Source of the DNA: Sorangium sp025924095
GTDB taxonomy: Bacteria; Myxococcota_A; Polyangia; Polyangiales; Polyangiaceae
Assembly: GCF_051521505.1 (NCBI RefSeq)
Contig: NZ_CP150356.1
Span: 5,828,001-5,892,000 of the forward strand
DNA: 64,000 bases
Reading direction: 5' to 3'
How positions within the stretch are numbered: the stretch's first letter is position 1; each line of letters begins with the position of its first letter. Position numbers and translations under genes: made by a program. Under the pieces are notes generated by a model. That model did no database searches and had not been told where the DNA came from. It worked only from the letters and a program-made list of their open reading frames with translations. Shown here piece after piece: positions 54,509-62,814 of this stretch.

Positions 54509-55474
54509 TCACCGGCGCATCGGCTCCGCGAGCCAGCGCACCAGCGCGTCGCCATCGAGATCGAGCAAGGCGTCCTCGACCTCGCCCGGTCCGATCGCCT
54601 GTGCGCGCTCGACGATCGAGCGCTCCTCCTCGGTCGTCGGCCGGCGCCCCACCCGCCGCGCGAAGAGGCGGCCGAGGAGCTCGGCGATGACCCTCTCCGC
54701 CGCTTTCTCCGCCGCTTTCTCCGCGCTCTTCGCGGCCTGCTGCGCGGCCTGCTGCTCGGCCTCGAGGATCATCTCCCCGATGATCGGCATGCTCCGGAGC
54801 AGCTTCTTCTCCGTCTCCCTGTCGTCGAACAGCATGACGAGCTCCTTTCGCAGATTGTGACCCCAGGGGTCGATGGCCGCCATCACCAAGAGCGCGGCGT
54901 AGAGCTCGACCCGCTCCTCGTCGGTCGACGCTCGTGCGTGGATCTCCGCGACGACCTCCCGCAGCGCCGCCGCGGTCGCGTCGCGGGCCAGCGGGGCGAA
55001 CACCAGCCAGAACACGCTGCCGCGCGCCCGGAGCTCGGCGATCGTGCGCTGGTAGACCGCGTCGATGCGGAAGTGCGCGCCGCTGAACGGCCGCTCCGGC
55101 CAGGCCGTGCGACGCTCGCCCGTCGCGGGCAGGCGCCGCCGGTGGCCCGAGAGGACCACGGCGACGCTCTCGATGGGCGGCACCGGCTCTCCGGGCGCTT
55201 CGGTGCGAAGCGCGGCAAAGAGGAAGCCGAGGTACTCGAAGACCCGATCCGGCACGTCGTCGCGCAGCGCGAAGCAGAACTCGACGTGCAGCACGCGCAA
55301 CTCGCCGCCGACGCGCAGGCGCAGGGCCTTGTCTAGGCGTCGCTCGAGCTTCGTGACCTGGGTGTCGACCCACCCGAGGACCTCGACGGAGCGCCCCTCG
55401 GGGACGAACACGCGCGCCAGGTCTCCGGGGCATCTCCGGGCGATGTGGCGCAAGGTGATGTCGGCGTCTCCCAT
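54509..55474 (-). CDS. Rpn/PD-(D/E)XK-type protein with DUF4351-like tail
   Basis: 321 residues from ATG 55474 (MGDADITLRHIARRCPGDLARVF). The N-terminal half fits Rpn-like recombination-promoting nucleases: an acidic D-x-x-(V)x(K) arrangement with LRVGGELRVLHVEFCFALRDDVPDRVFEYL. A coiled, Ala/Glu-rich middle (EAEQQAAQQAAKSAEKAAEKAAE) precedes a C-terminal ARRVGRRPTTEEERSIVERA and DALLDLD segment like DUF4351. Copies of this family are numerous in myxobacteria and behave as mobile or selfish genes. Nuclease activity is inferred. Confidence 0.78.
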   Translation of the reverse strand: MGDADITLRHIARRCPGDLARVFVPEGRSVEVLGWVDTQVTKLERRLDKALRLRVGGELRVLHVEFCFALRDDVPDRVFEYLGFLFAALRTEAPGEPVPPIESVAVVLSGHRRRLPATGERRTAWPERPFSGAHFRIDAVYQRTIAELRARGSVFWLVFAPLARDATAAALREVVAEIHARASTDEERVELYAALLVMAAIDPWGHNLRKELVMLFDDRETEKKLLRSMPIIGEMILEAEQQAAQQAAKSAEKAAEKAAERVIAELLGRLFARRVGRRPTTEEERSIVERAQAIGPGEVEDALLDLDGDALVRWLAEPMRR

Positions 55475-55599
55475 ACGCCGCGCACCTGGCAGATCGCGTG
55501 CCGGGGGCGCGGATGGGTCCAACAGCGAGGGTTCCGGGGTGAGGCATGCGCTGCGGAGATGGCGCCGCCATGGCGGGGGCGGCGTCGCCACCCTTGAGG

Positions 55600-55619
55600 G
55601 CCCGGCCGCCTGGCCGGGC
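55600..55619. terminator. Hairpin downstream of the HugZ-like gene
   Basis: GCCCGGCC and GGCCGGGC enclose GCCT, an 8-bp stem. It lies about 50 bp after the HugZ-like stop on the minus strand and before the Rpn-like gene. Confidence 0.45.
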
Positions 55620-55666
55620 GCTTTCAAGCGCTTCGGCGAGGATGACTCCGCCGCCACCGCCAGCGC

Positions 55667-56479
55667 TCAAACGCTGCGCCCGCGCGCCTCGCGCACCAGC
55701 GCCACCATGGCCTTCCGGACCTCGTCCGACGTCGACACCGGCGCGTCGAACGGGAGCCGCGCCACCTTCGGCCCCGCCGGGGTGATGACGTCCAGCTCGA
55801 AGCCGTAACGATCGACCGAGGTCATCGTCGCACCGGTGGCGTCCTTGATCTCGGCGAGGGCCTTCGCATACGCGAGGACGGCGTCGGCGTGATCGGTGTT
55901 CATGTGCTCGAGGATGCGCGCGGCGTCCGCCGCGAGCGGATCCGGCTCGGCGGCCGCGTAATCGGAGGCGTCGACCCACGACATCCGGCCGAAACCGCCG
56001 ACGTAGCGGATCGACACGGGGTCGAGCCGGTAGAAGGAAAAATCAGTAAAATCCACGTAGTACGACGCGCGCGGGTGCGCCGCCAGGAAGGTCGTCCGGG
56101 CGGCGGCTGCCTCGGCGCCCTCGAGCGGACGGCACGGGCCGATCAGCGTCATACGACCGAGCGCGAGCGGGTCCGCCAGGCCCTCGGCGGGCTCGGCGAC
56201 GAGCAGCGACGCCTCGGGACGGACCTTGAGGTTGCCGGTGTGCTCGGCGAGCGCGGAGAGCAGCAGCAGCGGCCGCCCGTGCGCGTCCACGGCGACGGTG
56301 ACGAGCGAGCCGTAAGGGTAGCCGGCGGGGTCCCGCGCGAGCGTGCACAGCGTGGCGGAGCGGGCCCGCTGCGCCAGGGTGCGGCAGCGCTCGGCGTGGC
56401 TAGGCGACGGAGCGTGCTGGACAGGGGGCGCCACCTCCGAGGCAGAGCCCGGCCGGCCGTGATCTGTGGGCGTCGACAT
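55667..56479 (-). CDS. HugZ-like haem-utilisation protein (PNPOx fold plus DUF2470)
   Basis: 270 residues. The N-terminal split-barrel (about 30-165) has ATLCTLARDPAGYPYGSLV and LLLLSALAEHTGNLKVRPEASLLV, as in pyridoxamine-phosphate-oxidase-related haem proteins. The C-terminal DUF2470 domain starts ILEHMNTDHADAVLAYAK, including the HMNxDH motif typical of HugZ and plant haem-handling relatives. It may bind or degrade haem taken up by the cell. It is not linked to the haem import genes at 5-8 kb. Confidence 0.85.
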   Translation of the reverse strand: MSTPTDHGRPGSASEVAPPVQHAPSPSHAERCRTLAQRARSATLCTLARDPAGYPYGSLVTVAVDAHGRPLLLLSALAEHTGNLKVRPEASLLVAEPAEGLADPLALGRMTLIGPCRPLEGAEAAAARTTFLAAHPRASYYVDFTDFSFYRLDPVSIRYVGGFGRMSWVDASDYAAAEPDPLAADAARILEHMNTDHADAVLAYAKALAEIKDATGATMTSVDRYGFELDVITPAGPKVARLPFDAPVSTSDEVRKAMVALVREARGRSV

Positions 56480-56617
56480 GGAAAGCGGGTAGCACGCCCG
56501 GGGGGTTGCCGGGAACCCGGGAGACGGTGCACATCAGGGGCACTCAGCGGTGCATCGAGCTCGGATCGCTCGATGGCAGAGGCGGTGCGTTCCGGCCGGT
56601 TCCTGTTCGCCCTCGGT

Positions 56618-57079
56618 TCAGCTCGGCTCGTCGAGCACGTCGGTGAGCGTGCCGGCGGTGGCGGCCTGCTCGAGCCAGCGCTCCAGGCGTTCCGGGTCCT
56701 TCTGGGCGACGATGCGCTCGCGTGCTGCGTCCGGCACCGCGATTCCGCGCGCGCGGAGCACGGTCAACAGCGCGCGGGCGGCTTCCTCGATGCGCCCCTG
56801 CGCGACGTACTTCTTCGCGAAATCGCTCTGGTACTCGTAGCCCTTCATCATGGCCTCCAGCGCCCGGCGAGCCGCCTCGTTCAGGGAATTGTGCAGGAGC
56901 TCGTAGTAGAATCGGGCGCGTTCGTCATCGAGCCCCTGGAGCGCAGGCAGCACCGCGCCGGCGATCGTCGCGCCTTGCTCCGTCTCCCCGTGGGCCATCG
57001 CGGAGAGCACCCCCAGCTCCGGTCGATGGGTTGCTTCCGCTGGGTCCGTCACGACCGGAACGCTGTTGCGACGTCTTAT
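56618..57079 (-). pseudogene. 5'-truncated Rpn-family gene (C-terminal part only)
   Basis: The frame begins immediately after the TGA of the next gene (57080-57082) and reads VPVVTDPAEATHRPELGVLS, LDDERARFYYELLHNSLNEA, GYEYQSDFAKKYVAQGRIEE, patterns found in the C-terminal half of Rpn-like proteins. An internal GTG/ATG-like start at 57052 exists but the nuclease domain is missing. The missing 5' part was replaced by the lower-GC segment to the right, so the junction near 57082 marks a recombination point. Confidence 0.7.
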
Positions 57080-58552
57080 TCAAGCAACCATGCTCTCCTC
57101 AACAACAAATGTTCGCCGCGCGAGTCGGCGGTCGCAGTCGCAAACACTCCACCAATCCTGCGGCTCCAGCGGGTATCCTAGATGACCGATCTCCCAGCCA
57201 TTTATGGCGCCCCTGTAATCGACTGTCCATGCTATCAGCGCCACCAACATCGTTCGAACCAACGCAATGCGCCGCAACTCCCGCTCACCGTCATACCCAG
57301 CCGGCGCCATGAAACCTTGATGCACAACAACGTCACGTCCGCCCAATTCTGCGACCATCTCCGACGTAAGCTTCACCCCGTAGGCAAGAAACGCGCTGGG
57401 CACAATTCGACCCGACGAGAGACGGTACACACCCATAACTTTATTAAACAAAGAATCCTCAAACCCTGCGCTCGCCAACTCACGAATCACGCTCTCGTTA
57501 TCCCTAACCCATTTCTTCCAGGCAGTCCTATCCTTAACAACCACCCTCTCCTCCTGACCAGTATGCTGGAGAGCCCAATAAGAGAACGCCTCCAGAGCGA
57601 TCTGAAGACGCAGGTAGTCGACATCGAGATGAAGCGTCATCGCGTCTAGATATGAATCAAACGCCATCCAATAGGCAGCACGCCACTTGGGTCGATTGGC
57701 CCACGCGACGCTCACCCGCTCAAAGAAGATTACCGCCCATGCCTCATCCACCCACTCATCATTACTTCGCTCAATTGGCACTGGAGGAACAGAGCGCTTC
57801 AGAAGATTTCTCCGCGCTCCAGTCCCCGCCATGGCTGCAACAGTGTGGCAGTCAGGCGTCACGCCGAGCAACTCTGGCATTCGCAGCTGACAACCTAAGA
57901 CAAACTGGAGCAGCAAAAAATCGTGACCCAGCATCTCCGTATCCGGCATACCAGCGCCAGTATCGATCAAGAGGTGCCAGACAGGGTCGCCCCGAACACC
58001 TCCCTGAACAAGATAGTAGGTATATGTTCCAGATAGTCGAAAGTGGCGTCTGTGGCCGCCGCGAAATCCACCAGCCGGGATGCGCTCGACGACCATATTG
58101 CCGCCAAAGTTGATCTCGACAGCGCCCTCGATTCGCCCGATCCAGAGCGATGGTGCCTCTCCGGTGAGCACGGTCCAGCTTGCCGCCTCAACCGTAAAGG
58201 GTCCGTGTGGACCCGTCACGTGCGCCACGCGCAGGATCATCTCACCGTGAAAGGTCCCGCCACCCGCGAATACGCCGTCAAGCTCGCCGTCTTGCGCGGA
58301 CCGCATGAGGTCGTCGATGCGTGTGTAAAACCGCGACCCGCCGAGGGTAGCAACAAGCCTGTCTGTCTGTAACAGCACTACCGGCGCGAGCTCCGAAAAA
58401 TCCTTACCATTATACCGAATTTGTTCAACCGGCCCCAAAGTTACCGGGGTCGGCTTCCATCCATAGGCAAGGGCCAAGAGCAGGCTGCGCACGTGCTGCG
58501 GCACTGGCACCGGCGCCTCGGCGCCCGGGTCAGTTGTATTCATGCTGGTCAT
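57080..58552 (-). CDS. Unidentified protein with HEPN-type RDxxxH motif (candidate defence gene)
   Basis: 490 residues; ATG 58552, with an alternative ATG nine bases on and no clear ribosome site. The N-terminal half (about 1-245) is beta-rich (RLVATLGGSRFYTRIDD, GEAPSLWIGRIEGAVEINFGG). The C-terminal half is helical (RLQIALEAFSYWALQHTGQEE, DSLFNKVMGVYRLSSGRIVP) and contains GRDVVVHQGF with Arg406 and His411, then a long terminal helix (RIALVRTMLVALIAWTVDYRG). R-(N/D/H)-x3-H before a final helix is the active-site motif of HEPN RNases, including ApeA-like defence proteins. GC content is clearly lower than in both neighbours. Family membership is not established. Confidence 0.6.
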   Translation of the reverse strand: MTSMNTTDPGAEAPVPVPQHVRSLLLALAYGWKPTPVTLGPVEQIRYNGKDFSELAPVVLLQTDRLVATLGGSRFYTRIDDLMRSAQDGELDGVFAGGGTFHGEMILRVAHVTGPHGPFTVEAASWTVLTGEAPSLWIGRIEGAVEINFGGNMVVERIPAGGFRGGHRRHFRLSGTYTYYLVQGGVRGDPVWHLLIDTGAGMPDTEMLGHDFLLLQFVLGCQLRMPELLGVTPDCHTVAAMAGTGARRNLLKRSVPPVPIERSNDEWVDEAWAVIFFERVSVAWANRPKWRAAYWMAFDSYLDAMTLHLDVDYLRLQIALEAFSYWALQHTGQEERVVVKDRTAWKKWVRDNESVIRELASAGFEDSLFNKVMGVYRLSSGRIVPSAFLAYGVKLTSEMVAELGGRDVVVHQGFMAPAGYDGERELRRIALVRTMLVALIAWTVDYRGAINGWEIGHLGYPLEPQDWWSVCDCDRRLARRTFVVEESMVA

Positions 58553-58620
58553 TGCATGGTTGTCTTCAAAGTCGACGCCTACGGCGAGCCGCTCCGCTCT
58601 CGTCCGCCCAACGACCTGCG

Positions 58621-60453
58621 CTACGACGGCACCACCCGCAGCCGCCCGCGCTGCTGCCCCGCCGCCTCGCGCCCGCCCGCCTCGGCCGGCCGCGCCGGCG
58701 CCGGCCGCGCCGCGGCCGGCGGCCACACCGCGAAGTCCTCCGGGAGCGGCCCGGGGAGCGCCGGCTGCGCCGTCCGCTCCAGCAGCTGGAAGTCGCAGCG
58801 CGCGACGAGATCGAGCGGCAATCCCTTGTCCGGACCGCCCTTCGCGTACCACGCCCGCGCCGCCTGCACGTTGCGGATGAGCACGGCGTGCTGCGGATCG
58901 CCCTTCGCCGCCGCCGTGAAGTGATCCTGCATCGCCTGCCAGTCGCGCCGGCCCGCCGCGACGCACGCGAGCGCGTTGTACGCGAGCCCCGGCAACGGAT
59001 ACCCGAGCTCCAGCGCGCGCGCGACGTGCCGCTCCGCCAGATCGAGCTGCCCCGCGTCGACGTAGGCGACGCCGAGCTCCAGGTGCGCCGCGTGATGATC
59101 GCCGAGCAACGCGAGGATCGCCCGCCGCTCCTCCACCCCCTCGCGGTAGAGCTCGCGCAGACCCTTGTTCTGCTCGAACCACGCGCTCATCAGCGCCGTG
59201 TCCGCCTCCGAGGCGTCGAACGGGGTCTTGAGCTCCTGGAAGTCGCCGCGGAAATAGACGGCGCGCTCGAGCCAGCCGGCCGCCTCGGCGTCGTCGAAGT
59301 CGCGCGTCCCAGGGTAGATGGAGAGGCACGAGAAGATGTACTGGTGCGGCTTCGCCGCCTCCAGGAACGCGAGCGTCTCGCGGAACGTCTCCGCCGTCTC
59401 GCCGCGGTTGCCCAGCATCATGTAATAGCGGACCTGGATACCGTACTTCTTCGCGAGCTCGGTCGACTCGATGATCTTCTTGGCCGTGATCTTCTTGTCG
59501 ATGTTCTTCAGGATGGCCGGCGACCCCGACTCGACACCGAGGCTCAGCCGCTGGCAGCCGGCGAGGCGCATCTCCCGGAGCAGGTCGTCGCCGAGCACGT
59601 CGACGCGCGTGTCGCAGCTCCACAGAAACGAGATCTTGCGCTCGCGGATGCCACGGCAGATCTCGAGGACGCGCTTCCTGTTCGTCGTGAAGGTGTCGTC
59701 CTTGACCTGGACCATCTTCACGGGGAGCTGCTTCACCGTGGCCTCGAGGGCGTCGAGCACGTAAGGCACCGACTGGCCCCGGAACCCGCGGCCCCAGGTC
59801 GCCTCGGCGCCGCAGAACGTGCAGGCCCAGGCGCAGCCGCGCGAGGTCATCACGATGTGCGTGCAGAAGTGGTCGTGCGGCGACGCGAGCGCGTCGAGGT
59901 CCTCGATCGCGGCCCGGGGCGGGCCGAGCTCGACGCGGCCCTCGACCCGGTAGGCCGTGCCGGCGAGGCCGAGCGCGGGCCGGCCGGCCTCGAGGCGGTC
60001 GAGGAGCTCCAGGAACGAGTGCTCGCTCTCGCCGAGCGTCACCGTGTCGATCTCGGGGTGGTGCCGCAGCATCTCGGCCGCGAGCGGGGTCGCGTGCGGC
60101 CCGCCGACGACGATGTGCGCCGCGGGATGAAGCCGCCGGATGCACCGGGCGGTGAGCCCCACGCCGCGGCGGTTGGCGGTCCAGCACGACATGCCGAAGA
60201 CGTCCGCGTCGAGCTCGCGCACGATCCGCTCGACCTGCGAGAACGGGTACGACGAGAGGTTCAGCACCTTCACCTGGTGGCCCGCGCGGAGGGCCTGCGC
60301 GCCCAGGGAGAAGAGCCCGTACGGGGTCTGGTGGAAGTCCGGGTCGAGATCGCCCTCGCGGTAGTCCGCCGGCGGGCCGTCCCCGCTCGTGTCAGGCGCC
60401 TCTCCCGGCGCGGGGATCTTCCAGGGCGGTGGGTAGAGCAGCGCGATGCGCAT
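58621..60453 (-). CDS. B12-binding radical SAM protein with TPR-like tail
   Basis: 610 residues from ATG 60453. The N-terminal cobalamin-binding domain (about 1-170) begins MRIALLYPPP and includes FGMSCWTANRRGVGL and HIVVGGPHATPLAAEML. The radical SAM core has the cluster motif C-x3-C-x2-C at Cys207, Cys211, Cys214 (RGCAWACTFCGAE), then LEICRGIRERKISFLWSCDTRV, LSLGVESGSPAILK and YGIQVRYYMMLGNRGET. From about 430 on, helical TPR-like repeats (HAAHLELGVAYVDAGQLDLAERH) lead to a disordered Ala/Pro tail. It likely performs a radical methylation or rearrangement on an unknown substrate. It starts 27 bp after the GH1 gene, in one operon. Confidence 0.9.
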   Translation of the reverse strand: MRIALLYPPPWKIPAPGEAPDTSGDGPPADYREGDLDPDFHQTPYGLFSLGAQALRAGHQVKVLNLSSYPFSQVERIVRELDADVFGMSCWTANRRGVGLTARCIRRLHPAAHIVVGGPHATPLAAEMLRHHPEIDTVTLGESEHSFLELLDRLEAGRPALGLAGTAYRVEGRVELGPPRAAIEDLDALASPHDHFCTHIVMTSRGCAWACTFCGAEATWGRGFRGQSVPYVLDALEATVKQLPVKMVQVKDDTFTTNRKRVLEICRGIRERKISFLWSCDTRVDVLGDDLLREMRLAGCQRLSLGVESGSPAILKNIDKKITAKKIIESTELAKKYGIQVRYYMMLGNRGETAETFRETLAFLEAAKPHQYIFSCLSIYPGTRDFDDAEAAGWLERAVYFRGDFQELKTPFDASEADTALMSAWFEQNKGLRELYREGVEERRAILALLGDHHAAHLELGVAYVDAGQLDLAERHVARALELGYPLPGLAYNALACVAAGRRDWQAMQDHFTAAAKGDPQHAVLIRNVQAARAWYAKGGPDKGLPLDLVARCDFQLLERTAQPALPGPLPEDFAVWPPAAARPAPARPAEAGGREAAGQQRGRLRVVPS

Positions 60454-60479
60454 CGGTCCTGCCTTTCCGGTGCTGAGGG

Positions 60480-61754
60480 TCACACGGGCGCGGCGCCGAG
60501 CGCGAGCGACGCGCCGTCGGCGTCGATGCGGCGCGCGCGCGCGATGCGGGCGTAGAGCTCGGCGCTCGGCCGGGGGCTGCGCTCCTGGGTCACGCGATCG
60601 ACCTCGACGAGCCCGAAGCGCGGGGCGTACCCCTCGGCCCACTCGAAGCTGTCGAGCAGCGACCAGTGCATGTACCCGCGCACGTCGATGCCGCGCTCGA
60701 TCGCCCGCGCGACCTCGGCGAGGTGCCGCACGAGGAAGCGCGGGCGCTGGTCGTCGTCGGCGTCGGCGATGCCGTTCTCGGTGATGTAGATGGGGACCCG
60801 GGCGCGGGGCCACCAGGCGTCGAGCACGTAGCCGAGCCCCTCGGGGTAGACCTCCCAGCCGAGATCGCTGACCTCGGCGCCCTCGGGGACGAGGCGCCGG
60901 AGGAAGCCCGCGCGCGCGTGCGCCGGCGAGAAGCGGACAAGGTCGCGGCTGTAGTAGTTCACCCCGAAGAAGTCGTGCAGGCCGCTGTCGCAGAGGGCGC
61001 GCGCGAAGGCATCGTTGAACAGCCGCTCGAAGAGCGCCGCCCACATGCGGTCGGCGAGGCGCCCGAACCGCTCCGGCTCGATGACGCGCAGGTGGTGCGC
61101 GACGCCGACGGCGATGGCGTGGCCGCGGCGGCCCGCGGCCTCGTGCATGGCGCGGTACATGGCGGCGTGGGCGCGGAAGAGGTTCTGGTGGGCGCGCACC
61201 GCCTCGACGGGCGAGCTGCGCGCGGGCGGCCAGACGCCGAGCAGGTGGGCCTGGAGGGCGAGCATGTTGGGCTCGTTGATGGTGACCCAGAGCTGGCAGA
61301 GATCGCCGAGCGCCTCGACGGCGCGCTCGGCGAAGCGCGCGAGGAGCGCCGGCAGCTCCTGCGAGAGCAGGCCGCCGCGCAGCGCGACCCAGCGCGGCAG
61401 GGTGACGTGGTGGACGGTGACCATCGGGGTGATCCCGGCCTCGAGGTGCGCGCCGAGCACGGCGCGGTAGTGGTCCCACGTGGCCGGGTCGAACTCGCCC
61501 GGCTCCCGCTCGACGCGCGCCCACTCGATGGAGAGCCGGTGGGCCCCCATGCAGAGCCGCGCCTGGAGCGCGACGTCCTCGCGGAAGCGGTGCAGCTGGT
61601 CGCACGCGTCGTCCGGCGTATCGCCGCCGCGGACACGCCCCGGCTCGCGCGCGAACGCGGCCCAGTCGCTCTGCGCACAGTGCCCCTCGACCTGTGTGGC
61701 AGAGGCGGCGGTGCCGAACAGGAAGGCGTCCGGGAAGCGCAGCTCCTCACCCAT
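60480..61754 (-). CDS. Glycoside hydrolase family 1 beta-glycosidase
   Basis: 424 residues from ATG 61754. FLFGTAASATQVEG at the start, the acid/base Glu161 in VTINEPN and the nucleophile Glu326 in IYITENG are diagnostic for GH1. HVTLPRWV and YMHWSLLDSFEWAEGY line the sugar pocket. There is no signal peptide, so it acts in the cytosol on beta-glucosides or similar. It forms a probable operon with the radical SAM gene. Confidence 0.94.
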   Translation of the reverse strand: MGEELRFPDAFLFGTAASATQVEGHCAQSDWAAFAREPGRVRGGDTPDDACDQLHRFREDVALQARLCMGAHRLSIEWARVEREPGEFDPATWDHYRAVLGAHLEAGITPMVTVHHVTLPRWVALRGGLLSQELPALLARFAERAVEALGDLCQLWVTINEPNMLALQAHLLGVWPPARSSPVEAVRAHQNLFRAHAAMYRAMHEAAGRRGHAIAVGVAHHLRVIEPERFGRLADRMWAALFERLFNDAFARALCDSGLHDFFGVNYYSRDLVRFSPAHARAGFLRRLVPEGAEVSDLGWEVYPEGLGYVLDAWWPRARVPIYITENGIADADDDQRPRFLVRHLAEVARAIERGIDVRGYMHWSLLDSFEWAEGYAPRFGLVEVDRVTQERSPRPSAELYARIARARRIDADGASLALGAAPV

Positions 61755-61947
61755 GGCCGCGCATCCTACGCGAACTCGCGCCGGGCGGCTGCCTTCCGGG
61801 CAGGAACGCGACCCCGCGGCGCGCTGCGCTGCGGCGTGACCTGCGCAACGGGCAGGACCGGCGTGCTGCGTACGGCGGGGCGCGCCGGGGGCGGCGACGG
61901 GGCGCGACGATTGCCCGATCGGCCGGGCGCCCGTACGATACGGACCG

Positions 61948-62664
61948 GTGCGGTGCGGAGGTGCGGCGGGCGCGGGACGGGGAGCACGCGCCCTCGCCGT
62001 GGCCCTCGCCGTCGCGCTGCTGCACGGGGCCGCGCTGGCCAGGGCGGACGGGGTCGGCTGGGCGACCGCGCAGGCCGCCGAGCTGACGCGCCAGGCCGAG
62101 GCCCGCGCGGCGGCCGGCGAGGCGGACGTGGCGCTGTCGCGGTACCTGGAGGCGGTCCGCTTCGACGCCACCTACGGCCCGGCGTACCTCGGGCTCGGCG
62201 CGCTGTACGAGCGGGCGGGCGACCCGCGCGAGGCGGAGCGCACGTACTCGGTGGGCCTCGACCACGTGCGCGGCTTCGTCGAGGGCTACCGCGCCCGGGC
62301 GGCGCTCCGGGCGCGCGAGGGGCGGCGCGACGAGGCGATCGCCGACTTCGAGGCGGCGGCGGCGCTCCGGGGCGCCGACGCCGGGCTGCTCCAGGACCTC
62401 GCGGCCGCCTACGTGGCCGCGGGGGCGCTGCCGGCGGCGCTCGGCGTGGCGCGGCGGCTCTCGGCGCTGGCCGCGCAGGCCGGCGATCCCGCCCGGGAGG
62501 CCGCGGCGAGGACCCAGGCGCGCGCCCTGTCGGCGCTTGTCGACGAGGCCGATCCCGTGCGGGCGGGCGGCGCCGATCGCGGCCCGGTGCGGCGCGCGCT
62601 CGCGCTGTACGCCGCGGCGCCGGCGCGCGGGCGGACCGCGGATCCGCGGCGCGAAGGGCGGTGA
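61948..62664 (+). CDS. Exported TPR-repeat protein
   Basis: 238 residues from GTG 61948. A signal peptide (about 1-33, ALAVALAVALLHGAALARA) is followed by three to four TPR units (AEARAAAGEADVALSRYLEAV, GALYERAGDPREAERTYSVG, ALRAREGRRDEAIADFEAA). The C-terminal 50 residues are low complexity. It is a periplasmic scaffold of unknown partner, divergent from the GH1 gene. Confidence 0.75.
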   Translation: MRCGGAAGAGRGARALAVALAVALLHGAALARADGVGWATAQAAELTRQAEARAAAGEADVALSRYLEAVRFDATYGPAYLGLGALYERAGDPREAERTYSVGLDHVRGFVEGYRARAALRAREGRRDEAIADFEAAAALRGADAGLLQDLAAAYVAAGALPAALGVARRLSALAAQAGDPAREAAARTQARALSALVDEADPVRAGGADRGPVRRALALYAAAPARGRTADPRREGR

Positions 62665-62814
62665 TCGAGCCACCCGGGATGACCGCACGATCGTCCGTGT
62701 CGGACAGGGGAGCAGCCATGGACGGTAAGAGCGAGGCGCGGCGGCGAGAGGGCGCCGGGGCCGTGACGCTCGCTTGACCTCCAGCTTGTCCGGACAGCAT
62801 ACGGCTGGGACCCC

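Noticed and set aside
57080..60187. A continuous minus-strand open frame of over 1000 codons spanning two genes
   Set aside because: Only the part from 58552 down has protein-like sequence; the rest is an alternative frame of the radical SAM gene, which carries clear catalytic motifs in its own frame.
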